A model generated the notes under the pieces. It made no database searches, was not told the origin of the DNA, and saw nothing but the letters and a program-made list of their open reading frames with translations. Of a DNA stretch of 64,000 bases, positions 1-9,016 are shown in pieces (positions within the stretch are counted from its first letter, which is position 1; the number at the start of each line of letters is the position of its first letter). This DNA comes from Vibrio astriarenae. Lineage in GTDB: Bacteria; Pseudomonadota; Gammaproteobacteria; Enterobacterales; Vibrionaceae. The DNA lies in NCBI RefSeq assembly GCF_010587385.1, contig NZ_CP047476.1, positions 930,001 to 994,000 on the forward strand, given 5' to 3'. The position numbers and the translations under genes are program-made.

Positions 1-2
1 CT

Positions 3-89
3 GGCCGATCTTCTGTAGAAGAGAGTCTAGAAAAAGTAGACGTAGAGTCATCTCGCCTACTACAGCGTTTTGCTCGTACCGTTAAGTAA
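3..89 (+). CDS. ugpB: C-terminal tail of glycerol-3-phosphate-binding protein UgpB (partial)
   Basis: An open frame enters from the window edge and ends at the TAA at 87-89, giving 28 residues that finish in SSRLLQRFARTVK. This resembles the C-terminal helix of E. coli UgpB, which ends in a GNQLLRRFEKSTKS-like tail. UgpB is the periplasmic binding protein of the sn-glycerol-3-phosphate ABC importer, and both permeases and the ATPase follow directly. A hairpin terminator separates it from ugpA, which is common after binding-protein genes that need more product than the membrane genes. The call rests on a short alignment from memory plus position; another family of binding protein is possible. 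Confidence 0.6.
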   Translation, partial: GRSSVEESLEKVDVESSRLLQRFARTVK

Positions 90-105
90 GTCAATTACTT
101 AAACC

Positions 106-143
106 AGCCCTCACCTCGGTGAGGGCTTTAGTGTTTGTTTTTC
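106..143 (+). terminator. Hairpin terminator/attenuator between ugpB and ugpA
   Basis: A perfect 10-bp stem (106-115 with 118-127, loop TC) is followed by a T-rich tract (TTAGTGTTTGTTTTT). It lies after the ugpB stop and before the ugpA start. Partial readthrough would give more binding protein than permease. Confidence 0.8.
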
Positions 144-159
144 ACGTTTGGAAGTTATT

Positions 160-1041
160 GTGAATCGTCGACAACAATTCAGCCACAGCCCGTTGGCTTA
201 TCTGCTCTTGGCTCCGCAAATCGCCATCATCGCAGTGTTCTTTATTTATCCAGCGGCTCAAGCCGTTTATTTGTCATTTATGCTTGAAGATCCATGGGGT
301 ATGTCCTCTACCTTCGTTGGTCTTGAGAACTATCAGATTTTGTTTGAGTCCCGAGACTATCGAGACTCGGTGATCTTTACCGTGCTGTTCGCCTTTACGG
401 TATCGTTGCTGTCTTTAAGCTTAGCTCTGCTGCTCGCAGTCAAAGCCGACAGTGTTTTACATGGTCAAGGCCCTTACAAAGTTACCCTGACTTGGGTATA
501 CGCGGTTGCGCCTGCAGTCGCTGGTATTATGGGTGCGTTTCTGTTTAACCCCCACTTTGGCACCCTAACCGAGCTTTTCTCAAAGATTGGTTGGAACTTT
601 AGTTTCCAAACCGATCCGGTTGATGCGACGTTAGCCCTTATCATCGTTTCCGTTTGGAAGCAGGTTTCCGTCAACTTTATTTACTTCTTAGCGGGTTTAC
701 AGTCGATTTCATACGCAGTGCGTGAAGCCGCGATGCTGGATTGTGTTTCAGACCGCAAACGTTTCTGGACAATTACTTTCCCACTCCTCGCCCCTACTGG
801 CTTTTTCTTGTTGGTGATTAACCTAACCTACGCCTTCTTCGACACGTTTGGTGTCATCGATACCATGACAAGTGGCGGCCCAGGTGGCAATACAACCTCT
901 TTGGTTTACAAGGTATACCGAGACGGTTTTGTTGGTGCAGACCTAGGTGGCAGCTCAGCCCAGTCTGTTGTTCTTCTGCTGTTGGTGTTAAGCCTAACCT
1001 ATCTGCAGTTCCGCTTTATTGAAAAGCGTGTTCACTACTGA
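160..1041 (+). CDS. ugpA: sn-Glycerol-3-phosphate ABC transporter permease UgpA
   Basis: About 293 residues with a MalF-type binding-protein-dependent permease fold: an N-terminal membrane segment (LLLAPQIAIIAVFFIYPA) and an EAA loop near residues 200-220 (REAAMLDCVSDRKRFWTITFPLL), which docks on the ATPase. With UgpE it would form the inner-membrane channel for glycerol-3-phosphate or glycerophosphodiesters. The frame is open from a TTG at 148, but the GTG at 160 has GGAAG five bases upstream and is preferred. ugpE follows after 38 bases. Family membership is clear. The substrate is inferred from ugpQ and the UgpB-like tail nearby; a general sugar permease is the alternative. Confidence 0.85.
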   Translation: MNRRQQFSHSPLAYLLLAPQIAIIAVFFIYPAAQAVYLSFMLEDPWGMSSTFVGLENYQILFESRDYRDSVIFTVLFAFTVSLLSLSLALLLAVKADSVLHGQGPYKVTLTWVYAVAPAVAGIMGAFLFNPHFGTLTELFSKIGWNFSFQTDPVDATLALIIVSVWKQVSVNFIYFLAGLQSISYAVREAAMLDCVSDRKRFWTITFPLLAPTGFFLLVINLTYAFFDTFGVIDTMTSGGPGGNTTSLVYKVYRDGFVGADLGGSSAQSVVLLLLVLSLTYLQFRFIEKRVHY

Positions 1042-1079
1042 TTATTCACTAAGAATACGAGTGAAAACGAGGAGTTACT

Positions 1080-1922
1080 ATGAAAACCAATAAAATCTCA
1101 GACCATATTATTCTGATACTTGGCGCGCTGTTTATGCTTGCGCCTATCTGGCTTATCTTTGCCAGTTCGACCCATCATCCAAATACTATCTTGACCGATG
1201 GTCTACAGATGACGATGGGCGATAACTTAGTCGGCATCTATTCAGAAGCATGGAATAACAGCCTTGGGTTTTCTGATGCTGTAACAGCAAAATCGATGAT
1301 CATGAACTCGATGATCATGGGTCTCGGCTTTGCCATCGGCAAAATTTTAATTGCGATTGTCGCGGCTTATGCGCTGGTCTATTTCCGCTTACCTTATGCG
1401 ACGGCATGGTTCTGGCTGATTTTCGTTACCTTATTATTGCCACTTGAGGTTCGTATCATCCCGTCTTACGAGATTGTGGCAAAAATGGGAATGCTCAACA
1501 GCTATTCAGGGCTGATTTTCCCGTTAATCGCCTCTGCCACCGCCACCTTCTTTTTCCGCCAGTTCTTTAAAACTATTCCTGATGAACTGATGGAAGCCGC
1601 TCAGTTAGACAATGCAGGCCCGATCCGCTTCTTAGTCGATATTGTTCTGCCGTTGTCAAAAACCATGATGGCAGCCATTTTCATCATCATGTTTGTCGAT
1701 GGTTGGAACCAGTATTTGTGGCCAATCATGATGACGACAGACGAAAGCTACAACACGATTGTGATGGGCATCAAACAGATCCTCAACAACATCAGTGAAT
1801 CAAGTTTACCTCGCTACGACTATGCGTTTGCCATGGTCATTCTTGCAATGCTACCACCTATTCTTGTGGTGGTGATCTTCCAACGTTGGTTTGTTAAAGG
1901 ACTCGTAGAAAGTGAAAAATAA
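1080..1922 (+). CDS. ugpE: sn-Glycerol-3-phosphate ABC transporter permease UgpE
   Basis: 280 residues of the MalG/UgpE permease family, with an N-terminal membrane helix (IILILGALFMLAPIWLIFASS) and an EAA loop (ELMEAAQLDNAGPIRFLVDIVLP) near residues 175-195. It pairs with UgpA to form the translocation pore. The DG(W)NQYLWP sequence near residue 210 is typical of UgpE-like sugar permeases. A GAGGAG ribosome site precedes the ATG. The 3' end overlaps the first possible start of ugpC, so the genes are probably translationally linked. Confidence 0.88.
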   Translation: MKTNKISDHIILILGALFMLAPIWLIFASSTHHPNTILTDGLQMTMGDNLVGIYSEAWNNSLGFSDAVTAKSMIMNSMIMGLGFAIGKILIAIVAAYALVYFRLPYATAWFWLIFVTLLLPLEVRIIPSYEIVAKMGMLNSYSGLIFPLIASATATFFFRQFFKTIPDELMEAAQLDNAGPIRFLVDIVLPLSKTMMAAIFIIMFVDGWNQYLWPIMMTTDESYNTIVMGIKQILNNISESSLPRYDYAFAMVILAMLPPILVVVIFQRWFVKGLVESEK

Positions 1923-1983
1923 TCAGCAACAGACTCATTCATCTCAGGTAATTAACATGACAAACAACCACGTAGAGGCAAGC

Positions 1984-3084
1984 ATGCTATCACTCAAAAG
2001 CCTGGTAAAAACGTATGAAAATGGTCACCAAGCCGTCAAGGGTGTTGACCTGAATATCAAAAAAGGCGAATTCCTCGTTTTAGTGGGCCCATCAGGTTGT
2101 GGTAAGTCCTCCATCTTACGCTCTATTGCGGGTCTTGAAAGCATCACGGGGGGTGAAATTCATCTCGGTGGACGTCGTGTTGACACCGAAAAACCGGCTC
2201 TACGTGACATTGCCATGGTGTTCCAGAACTACGCTCTGTACCCACACATGACCGTGTATGACAATCTGGCGTATGGCCTAAAAAACCGTGGGGTGGATAA
2301 AGCCACCATCAAGGACAAGATTGAGCAGGTTGCCAAGACACTGAAGATCGAAGAGTACTTAGACCGCAAGCCATCTAAACTGTCAGGTGGTCAGCGTCAA
2401 CGTGTGGCAATGGGACGCGCTATTGTTCGCTCCCCTCAACTGTTCCTTTTTGATGAGCCGCTGTCAAACCTCGATGCTGCGCTGCGTGCGCATATGCGTC
2501 TAGAAATCAAAAAGCTACAGCGAGAGCTTGGTGTGACAAGCGTTTACGTAACACATGATCAAGTAGAAGCAATGACGCTAGCAGATCGCATTGTGGTGCT
2601 CAACCAAGGTGAGATTGAGCAAGTGGGCACGCCTTCGGAGGTCTACCACCAGCCAGCAAGTCGTTTTGTGGCAAGCTTTATCGGCAGCCCAGCAATGAAC
2701 TTCTTACCAGCAAGCCTCAATCAAGGTCTGCTCACGGTGGGAACACACACTCTATTCCTGCCTGAATACGCACACTTGACGATGGAGAAGCTGAGTGTCG
2801 GCGTTCGACCAGAAAACGCGAGCCTTGACCGCGAAGATTGCACCCAGCTTGAGCTTGACATGGACATCAGCGTCATTGAACCGCTTGGGCCTAACCAACT
2901 TGTTCACGGCAAAGTGTATGGCGAGCAGTTCATTGCAGTGACTCCTGAGCTGGAAATCGACGCAAGCAAAGTCGTTCCTTTTTATGTGAGCATCGACAAT
3001 CTGCACCTGTTTGATGAACACGGTAAGCGTTTAACACCGGAAAACGACAATTCAATGACAGAGCCTAACAAGGCCATCGCTTAA
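1984..3084 (+). CDS. ugpC: ABC transporter ATP-binding protein UgpC
   Basis: A MalK/UgpC-type ATPase. It shows Walker A (GPSGCGKSS), the Q-loop (VFQNYALYPHMTVYDN), the signature LSGGQRQR, Walker B (LFLFDEPLSNLD) and the switch histidine (VTHDQ), then a C-terminal OB-type regulatory domain with a GVRPE motif. It powers uptake through UgpA/UgpE. The frame is open from a GTG at 1912 that overlaps ugpE. The ATG at 1984 has GAGG five bases upstream and gives the usual family N-terminus (MLSLKSLVKTY, 366 residues), so it is preferred; an ATG at 1957 with AGGT is also possible. Confidence 0.9.
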   Translation: MLSLKSLVKTYENGHQAVKGVDLNIKKGEFLVLVGPSGCGKSSILRSIAGLESITGGEIHLGGRRVDTEKPALRDIAMVFQNYALYPHMTVYDNLAYGLKNRGVDKATIKDKIEQVAKTLKIEEYLDRKPSKLSGGQRQRVAMGRAIVRSPQLFLFDEPLSNLDAALRAHMRLEIKKLQRELGVTSVYVTHDQVEAMTLADRIVVLNQGEIEQVGTPSEVYHQPASRFVASFIGSPAMNFLPASLNQGLLTVGTHTLFLPEYAHLTMEKLSVGVRPENASLDREDCTQLELDMDISVIEPLGPNQLVHGKVYGEQFIAVTPELEIDASKVVPFYVSIDNLHLFDEHGKRLTPENDNSMTEPNKAIA

Positions 3085-3098
3085 TCAGGAGAGAAGTC

Positions 3099-3893
3099 AT
3101 GCTGTCGGCAAGACAAAAAGAGATACTCTCATTTTTAGGAGAAACGCATGGGGTGCTATCAAGCACCCTACTCTCTGAGCGATTTGCAGTATCGGTGCAA
3201 ACCATTCGCAAAGATATGAATGACCTGAGCGATAAAGGTATGGTAAGACGTGTTCACGGAGGCATCACACTCCCAACCGATAACGACAACTTATCATTCA
3301 CCAATCGAGAAGTCGTCAATTTACCTGCAAAGCAATCCATCGCCCGACGAATCGTTGCAGAGCTTCCTGAGGGAACCAGCATCTTTCTAGGTATTGGCAC
3401 AACGCCGAAGCAAGTTGCCCATGCACTGCTCGATCACCCGGGCCTCACCGTGGTGACCAACAACATCAATGCTGCCTCGATTCTTAGCCGCAACCCGAAT
3501 CTATCGGTACATCTGGCGGGAGGACAAGTCCGTTCATCTGACGAAGATACCGTAGGTGAATGTGCCACCAACTTCTATCGCCGTTTTTACATTAAGATTG
3601 GCATTTTTGGTGTCGGGGGTTTAACGGAAGATGGACAGCTGCTTGATTTTACGCCTGAAGAAGCCGATCTTTCACGCGCTATTATCGAGCAAAGTCACCA
3701 CTGCTGGCTGATTGCCGACAAAACGAAATTAGGTCGCTATGCGCCTATTGTGAGTGGTAAACTCGCGGAAATGGATCGATTATTCGTCGATGAGCCCACG
3801 GATGACATCCAACGCTTATGCAAAATCAATCAAGTTGAATTGGTCACCGCTTTGCACCCCACAGCGGCAACACCATTACAAAGGGAACAATAA
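3099..3893 (+). CDS. DeoR-family transcriptional regulator of the ugp operon
   Basis: 264 residues. The N-terminal DeoR helix-turn-helix (residues 1-57, LSERFAVSVQTIRKDMNDLSDKGMVRRVHGG) is followed by a DeoRC sugar-phosphate sensor domain with the typical GIGTTPKQVAHAL phosphate-binding loop. GlpR-type members respond to glycerol-3-phosphate, which fits this operon. It starts 14 bases after ugpC with a strong AGGAGA site and is followed immediately by ugpQ. It is probably an autoregulatory repressor of the transport operon. Family is certain; effector and targets are inferred. Confidence 0.85.
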   Translation: MLSARQKEILSFLGETHGVLSSTLLSERFAVSVQTIRKDMNDLSDKGMVRRVHGGITLPTDNDNLSFTNREVVNLPAKQSIARRIVAELPEGTSIFLGIGTTPKQVAHALLDHPGLTVVTNNINAASILSRNPNLSVHLAGGQVRSSDEDTVGECATNFYRRFYIKIGIFGVGGLTEDGQLLDFTPEEADLSRAIIEQSHHCWLIADKTKLGRYAPIVSGKLAEMDRLFVDEPTDDIQRLCKINQVELVTALHPTAATPLQREQ

Positions 3894-4604
3894 ATGGCGC
3901 CAATGATTGTAGGCCACCGCGGCGTTGCGGGGCACTACCCTGAAAATACCAAAGTGAGCATTCAAGCCGCGATAGACTTGGGCTTAAAGTGGGTTGAGAT
4001 TGATGTTCAACCAACCAAAGACAACGTTTTAGTAGTCTGCCATGACCATACTATTGATCGTTGCAGCAATGGTCGTGGGCGAGTCGATGCCTACACCCTC
4101 GATGAGCTTCAAGCGTTCGATTTTGGCGGCTGGTTTGCTCCTCAGTTCAAGGGCGAACCTATCTTTACGTTGCAAGAGCTGCTAGAGCTTGCCGCCAAGC
4201 ATGACGTCGGGCTCAACATCGAAGTCAAAGTCGATAACCATGATGTTGCCGAGGTAGCGAGTCAGCTAAAAAATCAACTAGATAATAGCCCGCTTGCACA
4301 AGAAAAAATCATCCTATCGAGCTTTAGTCACGACATCATGCGCTTATTGCATCAACATTGCCCTGGGTACAAACTCGGTGTCTTGAGTGAGCGCCTGCGT
4401 AAAAAAGACTGGGTTTTACTCGAAGAAATTAGCGCATTCAGTTGCCATTTAAACTTCCGTTGGACAGCAAAGCGCCATGTTGAAAAGTTAAAGCAAGCGG
4501 GGTATCAAGTCTGGTGTTACACCGTCAATAACCCGCGAAAGCTCAAATACCTAGATAATCTTGATGCGGTATTTAGTGACTTTCCAAGTCGGTTTATCAA
4601 ATAA
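3894..4604 (+). CDS. ugpQ: Glycerophosphodiester phosphodiesterase UgpQ
   Basis: 236 residues of the GDPD family. The active-site motif (GHRGVAGHYPENT, residues 7-19) and the metal-ligand stretch (WVEIDVQPTKDNVLVVCHD) are present, and there is no signal peptide, so it is cytoplasmic like E. coli UgpQ. It hydrolyses glycerophosphodiesters to glycerol-3-phosphate and an alcohol, which suits a transporter that imports these diesters. The ATG follows the preceding stop codon without a gap, indicating coupled translation, and this is the last gene of the operon. Confidence 0.9.
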   Translation: MAPMIVGHRGVAGHYPENTKVSIQAAIDLGLKWVEIDVQPTKDNVLVVCHDHTIDRCSNGRGRVDAYTLDELQAFDFGGWFAPQFKGEPIFTLQELLELAAKHDVGLNIEVKVDNHDVAEVASQLKNQLDNSPLAQEKIILSSFSHDIMRLLHQHCPGYKLGVLSERLRKKDWVLLEEISAFSCHLNFRWTAKRHVEKLKQAGYQVWCYTVNNPRKLKYLDNLDAVFSDFPSRFIK

Positions 4605-4647
4605 GTACATCTAGCTTTAACTTCTTCTCGTTTTTAGGATATGTAAC

Positions 4648-4673
4648 AGTGACTTGATGTATTTCAAGTCACT
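4648..4673 (+). terminator. Inverted repeat downstream of ugpQ
   Basis: A perfect 10-bp stem (AGTGACTTGA at 4648-4657 with its complement at 4664-4673, 6-base loop). No clear T-tract follows, so termination is possible but not certain. The rest of 4605-4839 is AT-rich with no gene seen. Confidence 0.45.
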
Positions 4674-4839
4674 TATTCACTCACCAAAGTTAATGTAAAA
4701 TCAGATACCTCTTAAGCTGCTTTAGTTTTGTTGCACCACGTTTGAGCATATCTGGCTCTAAATTATAATAAAACTGCCCCTATTGAACTAATAACCACAC
4801 TGCTAACGTGACTTTAGTTCACCTTAATAGGAGAGTGAT

Positions 4840-6255
4840 ATGGAAAGCACCTTTCACGGCGTGATAGCCTTCGCCTTACTTTCAATGATGCTTATATTGG
4901 GTAACATCATTAGAAGCAAAGTCCCCTTCATAAAAAACAATCTGATTCCCTCAAGCTTAGTCGCTGGCGTCTTGGGATTTATCCTTTTGAACTCTGGAGT
5001 ACTCACCTCCTTTTCTTCCGAAGATTTTATACCGATTACCTTTCACTTTTTTACCCTAAGTTTCATGTCGCTATGTCTGTGCGGAGGATTGAAGAAGAAA
5101 AAGCAGCCCGGATCAAATCCAATTAAAGTTGTCCGCGGCGGGTTGTGGCTAACTTCTGCATGGTCGCTATCATTAGGGTTACAAGGTTTAATCGGCCTTG
5201 GAGTATTGCTACTGTTCAATGCAATTACTGGAGGTCAGTTAAGTTATTTTCTGGGCTCCATCGTAACCCATGGTTTCACTCAAGGTCCCGGGCAAGCACT
5301 CACGTACGGCAGTATCTGGCAAGAGAAGTATGGCATCATCAATGCGGCACAGGTTGGGGTGATTTATGCTTCACTTGGTTTCGTTGTGGCTTTTGTCGTG
5401 GGGATCCCGATGGCTCGTTATTTTCTGGGTAAGAACCTAAACACAAATAAGGAATCACAGCTCGATACGCACTATATCAATGGCTTATTTGACGATAAGT
5501 CTAAACCTGATAGCGGTAAGCTTGTTACCCACTCTGCAAACCTTGATTCTCTTGCTTATCACATTGGTTTATTGGGCACGGCCTACGTTATTACCTATCT
5601 CTGGCTTACCTATATTCAGGGGGTCGTTTCAGGCGTTCAAATCGCTGGAATCGACTTTAGCGTACTGTTCAGTTTTAACATGTTCTTTATTCACGGATTT
5701 ACAACCTGCCTGATTCTAAGAACCACAATGAATAAGTTGGGTCTTTGTAAAACGGTTGATGATGAGACGCTAAAGCGTATCACCGGCTCTTCTGTCGATT
5801 TCATGGTGACAGGTACCATCATGAGCATCAAACTGTCAGTTTTGACGGCTTTGTTAGTACCCATTCTTCTCGTCGCAGTGGCCACATCAATAGTCACAAC
5901 CTTAGTCTGTGTGATCATTGGTAAATTTAGTGGTCAGTTAGGGCCTGAGCGCACCGTCACCGCCTTTGGGTGTTGCTGTGGTTCCACTGGTACTGGCTTA
6001 TTGCTACTGCGCATGCTCGATTCAAACTTTAATACTGACGTCGCCAAAGAGCTTGCGTTTTTTAACGTTGCCATTGTACTGGTCAACTTCCCTATCTTAA
6101 TGATATTCACCCCTATTGCTCCATCTCTGTCTTTTGTTGGCTACATCAGTCTACTTAGCTCCGGAGTGTTGATGTCGCTACTCATTATGTTTGCACTTGT
6201 TGCCACCAGTAAAAAACGTTCAACCACAACCTTTCAGGTAGCAGAAAATGGATAA
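4840..6255 (+). CDS. GltS-family sodium:glutamate-type symporter
   Basis: 471 residues, hydrophobic throughout, with about 10-12 membrane segments. The glycine-rich loop ITHGFTQGPGQALTYG-like stretch (residues about 145-165) and the second-half equivalent CCCGSTGTGLLLLRML match the GltS/ESS family, which imports glutamate with sodium. It is longer than E. coli GltS (about 400 residues), with an extra hydrophilic loop near residues 195-235. A GGAG site precedes the ATG. Its end overlaps the next gene by 8 bases, so it probably imports a compound that the amidohydrolase then cleaves. The substrate is not known. Confidence 0.75.
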   Translation: MESTFHGVIAFALLSMMLILGNIIRSKVPFIKNNLIPSSLVAGVLGFILLNSGVLTSFSSEDFIPITFHFFTLSFMSLCLCGGLKKKKQPGSNPIKVVRGGLWLTSAWSLSLGLQGLIGLGVLLLFNAITGGQLSYFLGSIVTHGFTQGPGQALTYGSIWQEKYGIINAAQVGVIYASLGFVVAFVVGIPMARYFLGKNLNTNKESQLDTHYINGLFDDKSKPDSGKLVTHSANLDSLAYHIGLLGTAYVITYLWLTYIQGVVSGVQIAGIDFSVLFSFNMFFIHGFTTCLILRTTMNKLGLCKTVDDETLKRITGSSVDFMVTGTIMSIKLSVLTALLVPILLVAVATSIVTTLVCVIIGKFSGQLGPERTVTAFGCCCGSTGTGLLLLRMLDSNFNTDVAKELAFFNVAIVLVNFPILMIFTPIAPSLSFVGYISLLSSGVLMSLLIMFALVATSKKRSTTTFQVAENG

Positions 6256-7879
6256 ATCACTCAAAGCGTTCAGCGCCAAAAAAATCATCACGATGAACCC
6301 TTCTCTGCCATCCAGTGAAGTCGTTGTATTTGACGGCGATAAGATTATTGCTACTGGACCAATGAGTATATTGGCAGATTACCCAGGAGTAGAGCTCGAT
6401 AAACAGTTCCAAGATCACGTTATCGTTCCTGGCTTTGTTGAGGGCCACTGTCACGCCATGGAGGGCTCCGTCTGGAAGTATCAATATCTCGGATATTTTT
6501 CCCGGCTTGACCCAAATGGTGTTGAGCAAAAAGGGGTATCGAGTTACGAAGAGTTAAAGCAAAAAATATCTGAAGTAGCCCAGAGTAAAGGTAACGACGA
6601 CGCGATCATTTGCTGGGGATTCGATCCTATCTACTTTTCTGATGACAGGCTAAGTCGACGTGAACTTGATGAAGCCTGCAGCCATCTGCCTGTTGTCGTC
6701 ATACACGCTAACTTTCATGTCATGACGGTTAACTCGGCCATGCTGGAAAAAATAGGCATGTCAAAGTTAGAAGCAACGGAAGGCGTTCTCAAAGATAACG
6801 AAGGTTACCCAAACGGGGAGCTACTCGAAATGGCAGCGATGGGGCTTGTATTCCAAGAGCTCAACGAAACGATTTTCGATACCTCGAATGATCCTGATGC
6901 GTTGAACATGTTTGCTAAGTCTGCCAATAACAAAGGGATTACCACCATTACTGACCTTTTTAACCCGTTAACTGACGAAACCTTATCAATATTGAAAGAG
7001 GTGACGAGTGACGACAGCTTTAGTGTCCGCCTCGTTCCTGCCATGAGCACACACAATTGGAGTATTGCTGAGGGTACAGAGCGTTTTTTGTCATTAAAGG
7101 AACAAGGCAACAATAAGCTACATTTCCCCATCGTAAAATTAATGACTGACGGCAGTATTCAAGGCTACACCGCTCGGTTGCTTGAGCCTGGCTATCATGA
7201 CGGACATGAAAATGGCCTTTGGAACTGTCCGTTGCAAGAGGTCTCTGAACTATTCACCGCTTATCACAATATTGGAGCGACCATACATGTTCATACTAAT
7301 GGTGACGAAGCAGTAGAAGTGATGCTGGATACTATCGAGCAGGCCATCAGTCAATTTCCAGCCCCCGACCATCGACACACACTGCAACATTGTCAAATGA
7401 TCAACCACGCTCAAATGCGCCGCGCGTCCAAGCTTGGTATGTGTCTCAATATGTTTATCAACCATATCTACTATTGGGGCGATATCCACCGAGAACTAAC
7501 GCTCGGCTATGAGCGAGTTCAACGGCTCGAGCCTGTCAATACCTCAATGAAGCACGGTATTGTCACCGCAGTACATAGTGATGCTCCGGTAACCCCTTTA
7601 GGCCCACTTTTCTCGATGTGGTGTGCAACAAACCGAGAAACTGCCACCCAACAATTACTAGGAGAACATGAAAAAGTAACGGCATATCAAGCGTTAGAGA
7701 TGGTCACGCTTAATCCAGCTTATACGTTAAAGCTAGATCATCTGGTCGGCTCTATAGAGGCTGGTAAATATGCCGATTTTGCCGTGCTCGACCAAGATCC
7801 ACTAGAGGTAGATTGTTCGACTCTGAAGGATATCAACGTAGCAGCGACAATCATTGGCGGTGTCATTGTAAAGCACTAA
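6248..7879 (+). CDS. Amidohydrolase (YtcJ-like, amidohydrolase 3 family)
   Basis: 543 residues of the metal-dependent amidohydrolase superfamily. The N-terminal beta domain ends in VPGFVEGHCHAMEG (metal ligands H-x-H near residue 62). HVHTNGDEAVE (about 345) and HSDAPVTPLGP (about 443) carry further ligands, and the C-terminus closes with the usual GKYADFAVLDQDPL. It probably hydrolyses an amide or related bond of a small molecule in the cytoplasm. Translational overlap with the GltS-type carrier suggests a shared substrate, perhaps an N-acyl or amide derivative of an acidic amino acid; that is inference. Confidence 0.8.
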   Translation: MDKSLKAFSAKKIITMNPSLPSSEVVVFDGDKIIATGPMSILADYPGVELDKQFQDHVIVPGFVEGHCHAMEGSVWKYQYLGYFSRLDPNGVEQKGVSSYEELKQKISEVAQSKGNDDAIICWGFDPIYFSDDRLSRRELDEACSHLPVVVIHANFHVMTVNSAMLEKIGMSKLEATEGVLKDNEGYPNGELLEMAAMGLVFQELNETIFDTSNDPDALNMFAKSANNKGITTITDLFNPLTDETLSILKEVTSDDSFSVRLVPAMSTHNWSIAEGTERFLSLKEQGNNKLHFPIVKLMTDGSIQGYTARLLEPGYHDGHENGLWNCPLQEVSELFTAYHNIGATIHVHTNGDEAVEVMLDTIEQAISQFPAPDHRHTLQHCQMINHAQMRRASKLGMCLNMFINHIYYWGDIHRELTLGYERVQRLEPVNTSMKHGIVTAVHSDAPVTPLGPLFSMWCATNRETATQQLLGEHEKVTAYQALEMVTLNPAYTLKLDHLVGSIEAGKYADFAVLDQDPLEVDCSTLKDINVAATIIGGVIVKH

Positions 7880-7911
7880 CAAACACAACCATTAAACGGT
7901 GGAGCATTCAA

Positions 7912-8052
7912 AGTGAATTGCTCCACTTTTTTCATGTTACTAAAGATTTAAGTATCCCCTCGAGAGACGTATTACTAAAAGCGATAAGTCGATTGGAATA
8001 TCAAACAACACAAGGTTCTAAAGTTATTCGTCGATATGGGTTACCCTATTGA
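7912..8052 (+). pseudogene. Decayed LysR-type regulator N-terminal fragment
   Basis: The frame reads ELLHFFHVTKDLSIPS, then LLKAISRLEYQTTQGSKVIRR, then stops. This matches the start of LysR regulators (LxxFxxVAexgSft...SQPALSKAIxRLExxLGxxLFxR) with part of the recognition-helix region missing and no effector domain following. It lies just upstream of the EamA gene, where a LysR neighbour would be ordinary. It reads as a remnant of a deleted regulator. The match is short and made by eye, so chance resemblance is possible. Confidence 0.4.
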
Positions 8053-8077
8053 TAAATAGAATACTTTTGTCGTCACT

Positions 8078-8926
8078 ATGCCCACTTTCATTCAAATCAG
8101 TCTCGTTATGTTTGCGTTTGCCGCCAACTCTCTTCTTTGTAGGATGGCGTTAGCACAGGAACTCATCGACCCAGCGAGTTTCACGATGATTCGCGTTATC
8201 GCTGGAGCGACCATGTTAGTGTCATTAAGCTTATTAGGACGACAGAGCGTCTCTAGCATATTTAAACTCAACGGCGCCTCAGTGTTAATCGGTGTTAGCT
8301 TGTTCTGCTATGCCGCTTGTTTTTCTTTTGCTTACACGATGCTCTCCACAGGAACTGGCGCACTCCTGCTGTTTGGTACGGTCCAATTGAGTCTTATTTC
8401 TTGGTCATACTATCAAGGACAACGGTTTTCATCTATCGAGTGGGCGGGTATTAGCCTCTCCTCTGTCGGGTTTGCAATACTAGTATTGCCCTCAGCAGAA
8501 CAACCTTCTCTCTTAAGCGCCCTACTAATGGTTCTTTCCGGTTTATCTTGGGCAGTGTTCACCTTGGTCGGAAAAAAGCAATCATCGGGGTTACTCTCAG
8601 TCACGCAGGGGTTTGTTGGTGCGAGCATTTTAAGTTTACTTTTGATTCCTTGGCTCATCCCAAATCATAGTCTCACCTTTGATGGAGTGTGGCTTGCCGT
8701 ATTGTCGGGAGCAATAACCTCCGGTCTAGGTTATTACCTTTGGTATAACGTCCTACCAAAGATCAGTACCCTCAAAGCCTCTATTTCTCAACTTAGCGTG
8801 CCAGCAATCGCCATGTTACTCGGTAGTTTTGTGCTAAATGAGCCCCTAACTCTTCACACGCTTGCTCTGTCAGCAATGATTTTGCTCGGGATTGCAATGA
8901 CGTTTTGGGGTAAAAGAAAAACCTAG
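8078..8926 (+). CDS. EamA/DMT-superfamily transporter
   Basis: 282 residues with about ten predicted membrane helices in two EamA repeats (residues about 5-135 and 145-275). The second repeat holds the common GLGYYLWYNVLPKISTLKAS stretch. These proteins are inner-membrane metabolite or drug exporters of the drug/metabolite superfamily. No clear ribosome site was seen, and the LysR remnant directly upstream may once have regulated it. The substrate cannot be told. Confidence 0.85.
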   Translation: MPTFIQISLVMFAFAANSLLCRMALAQELIDPASFTMIRVIAGATMLVSLSLLGRQSVSSIFKLNGASVLIGVSLFCYAACFSFAYTMLSTGTGALLLFGTVQLSLISWSYYQGQRFSSIEWAGISLSSVGFAILVLPSAEQPSLLSALLMVLSGLSWAVFTLVGKKQSSGLLSVTQGFVGASILSLLLIPWLIPNHSLTFDGVWLAVLSGAITSGLGYYLWYNVLPKISTLKASISQLSVPAIAMLLGSFVLNEPLTLHTLALSAMILLGIAMTFWGKRKT

Positions 8927-9016
8927 ACCTACTGTTTTTAATTTAGTTTGTCATAAAGATTGAACAATGAGCCTTTACATTTCAGCCTCATACAGTCTAT
9001 TTACAGTTCGCTTAAT

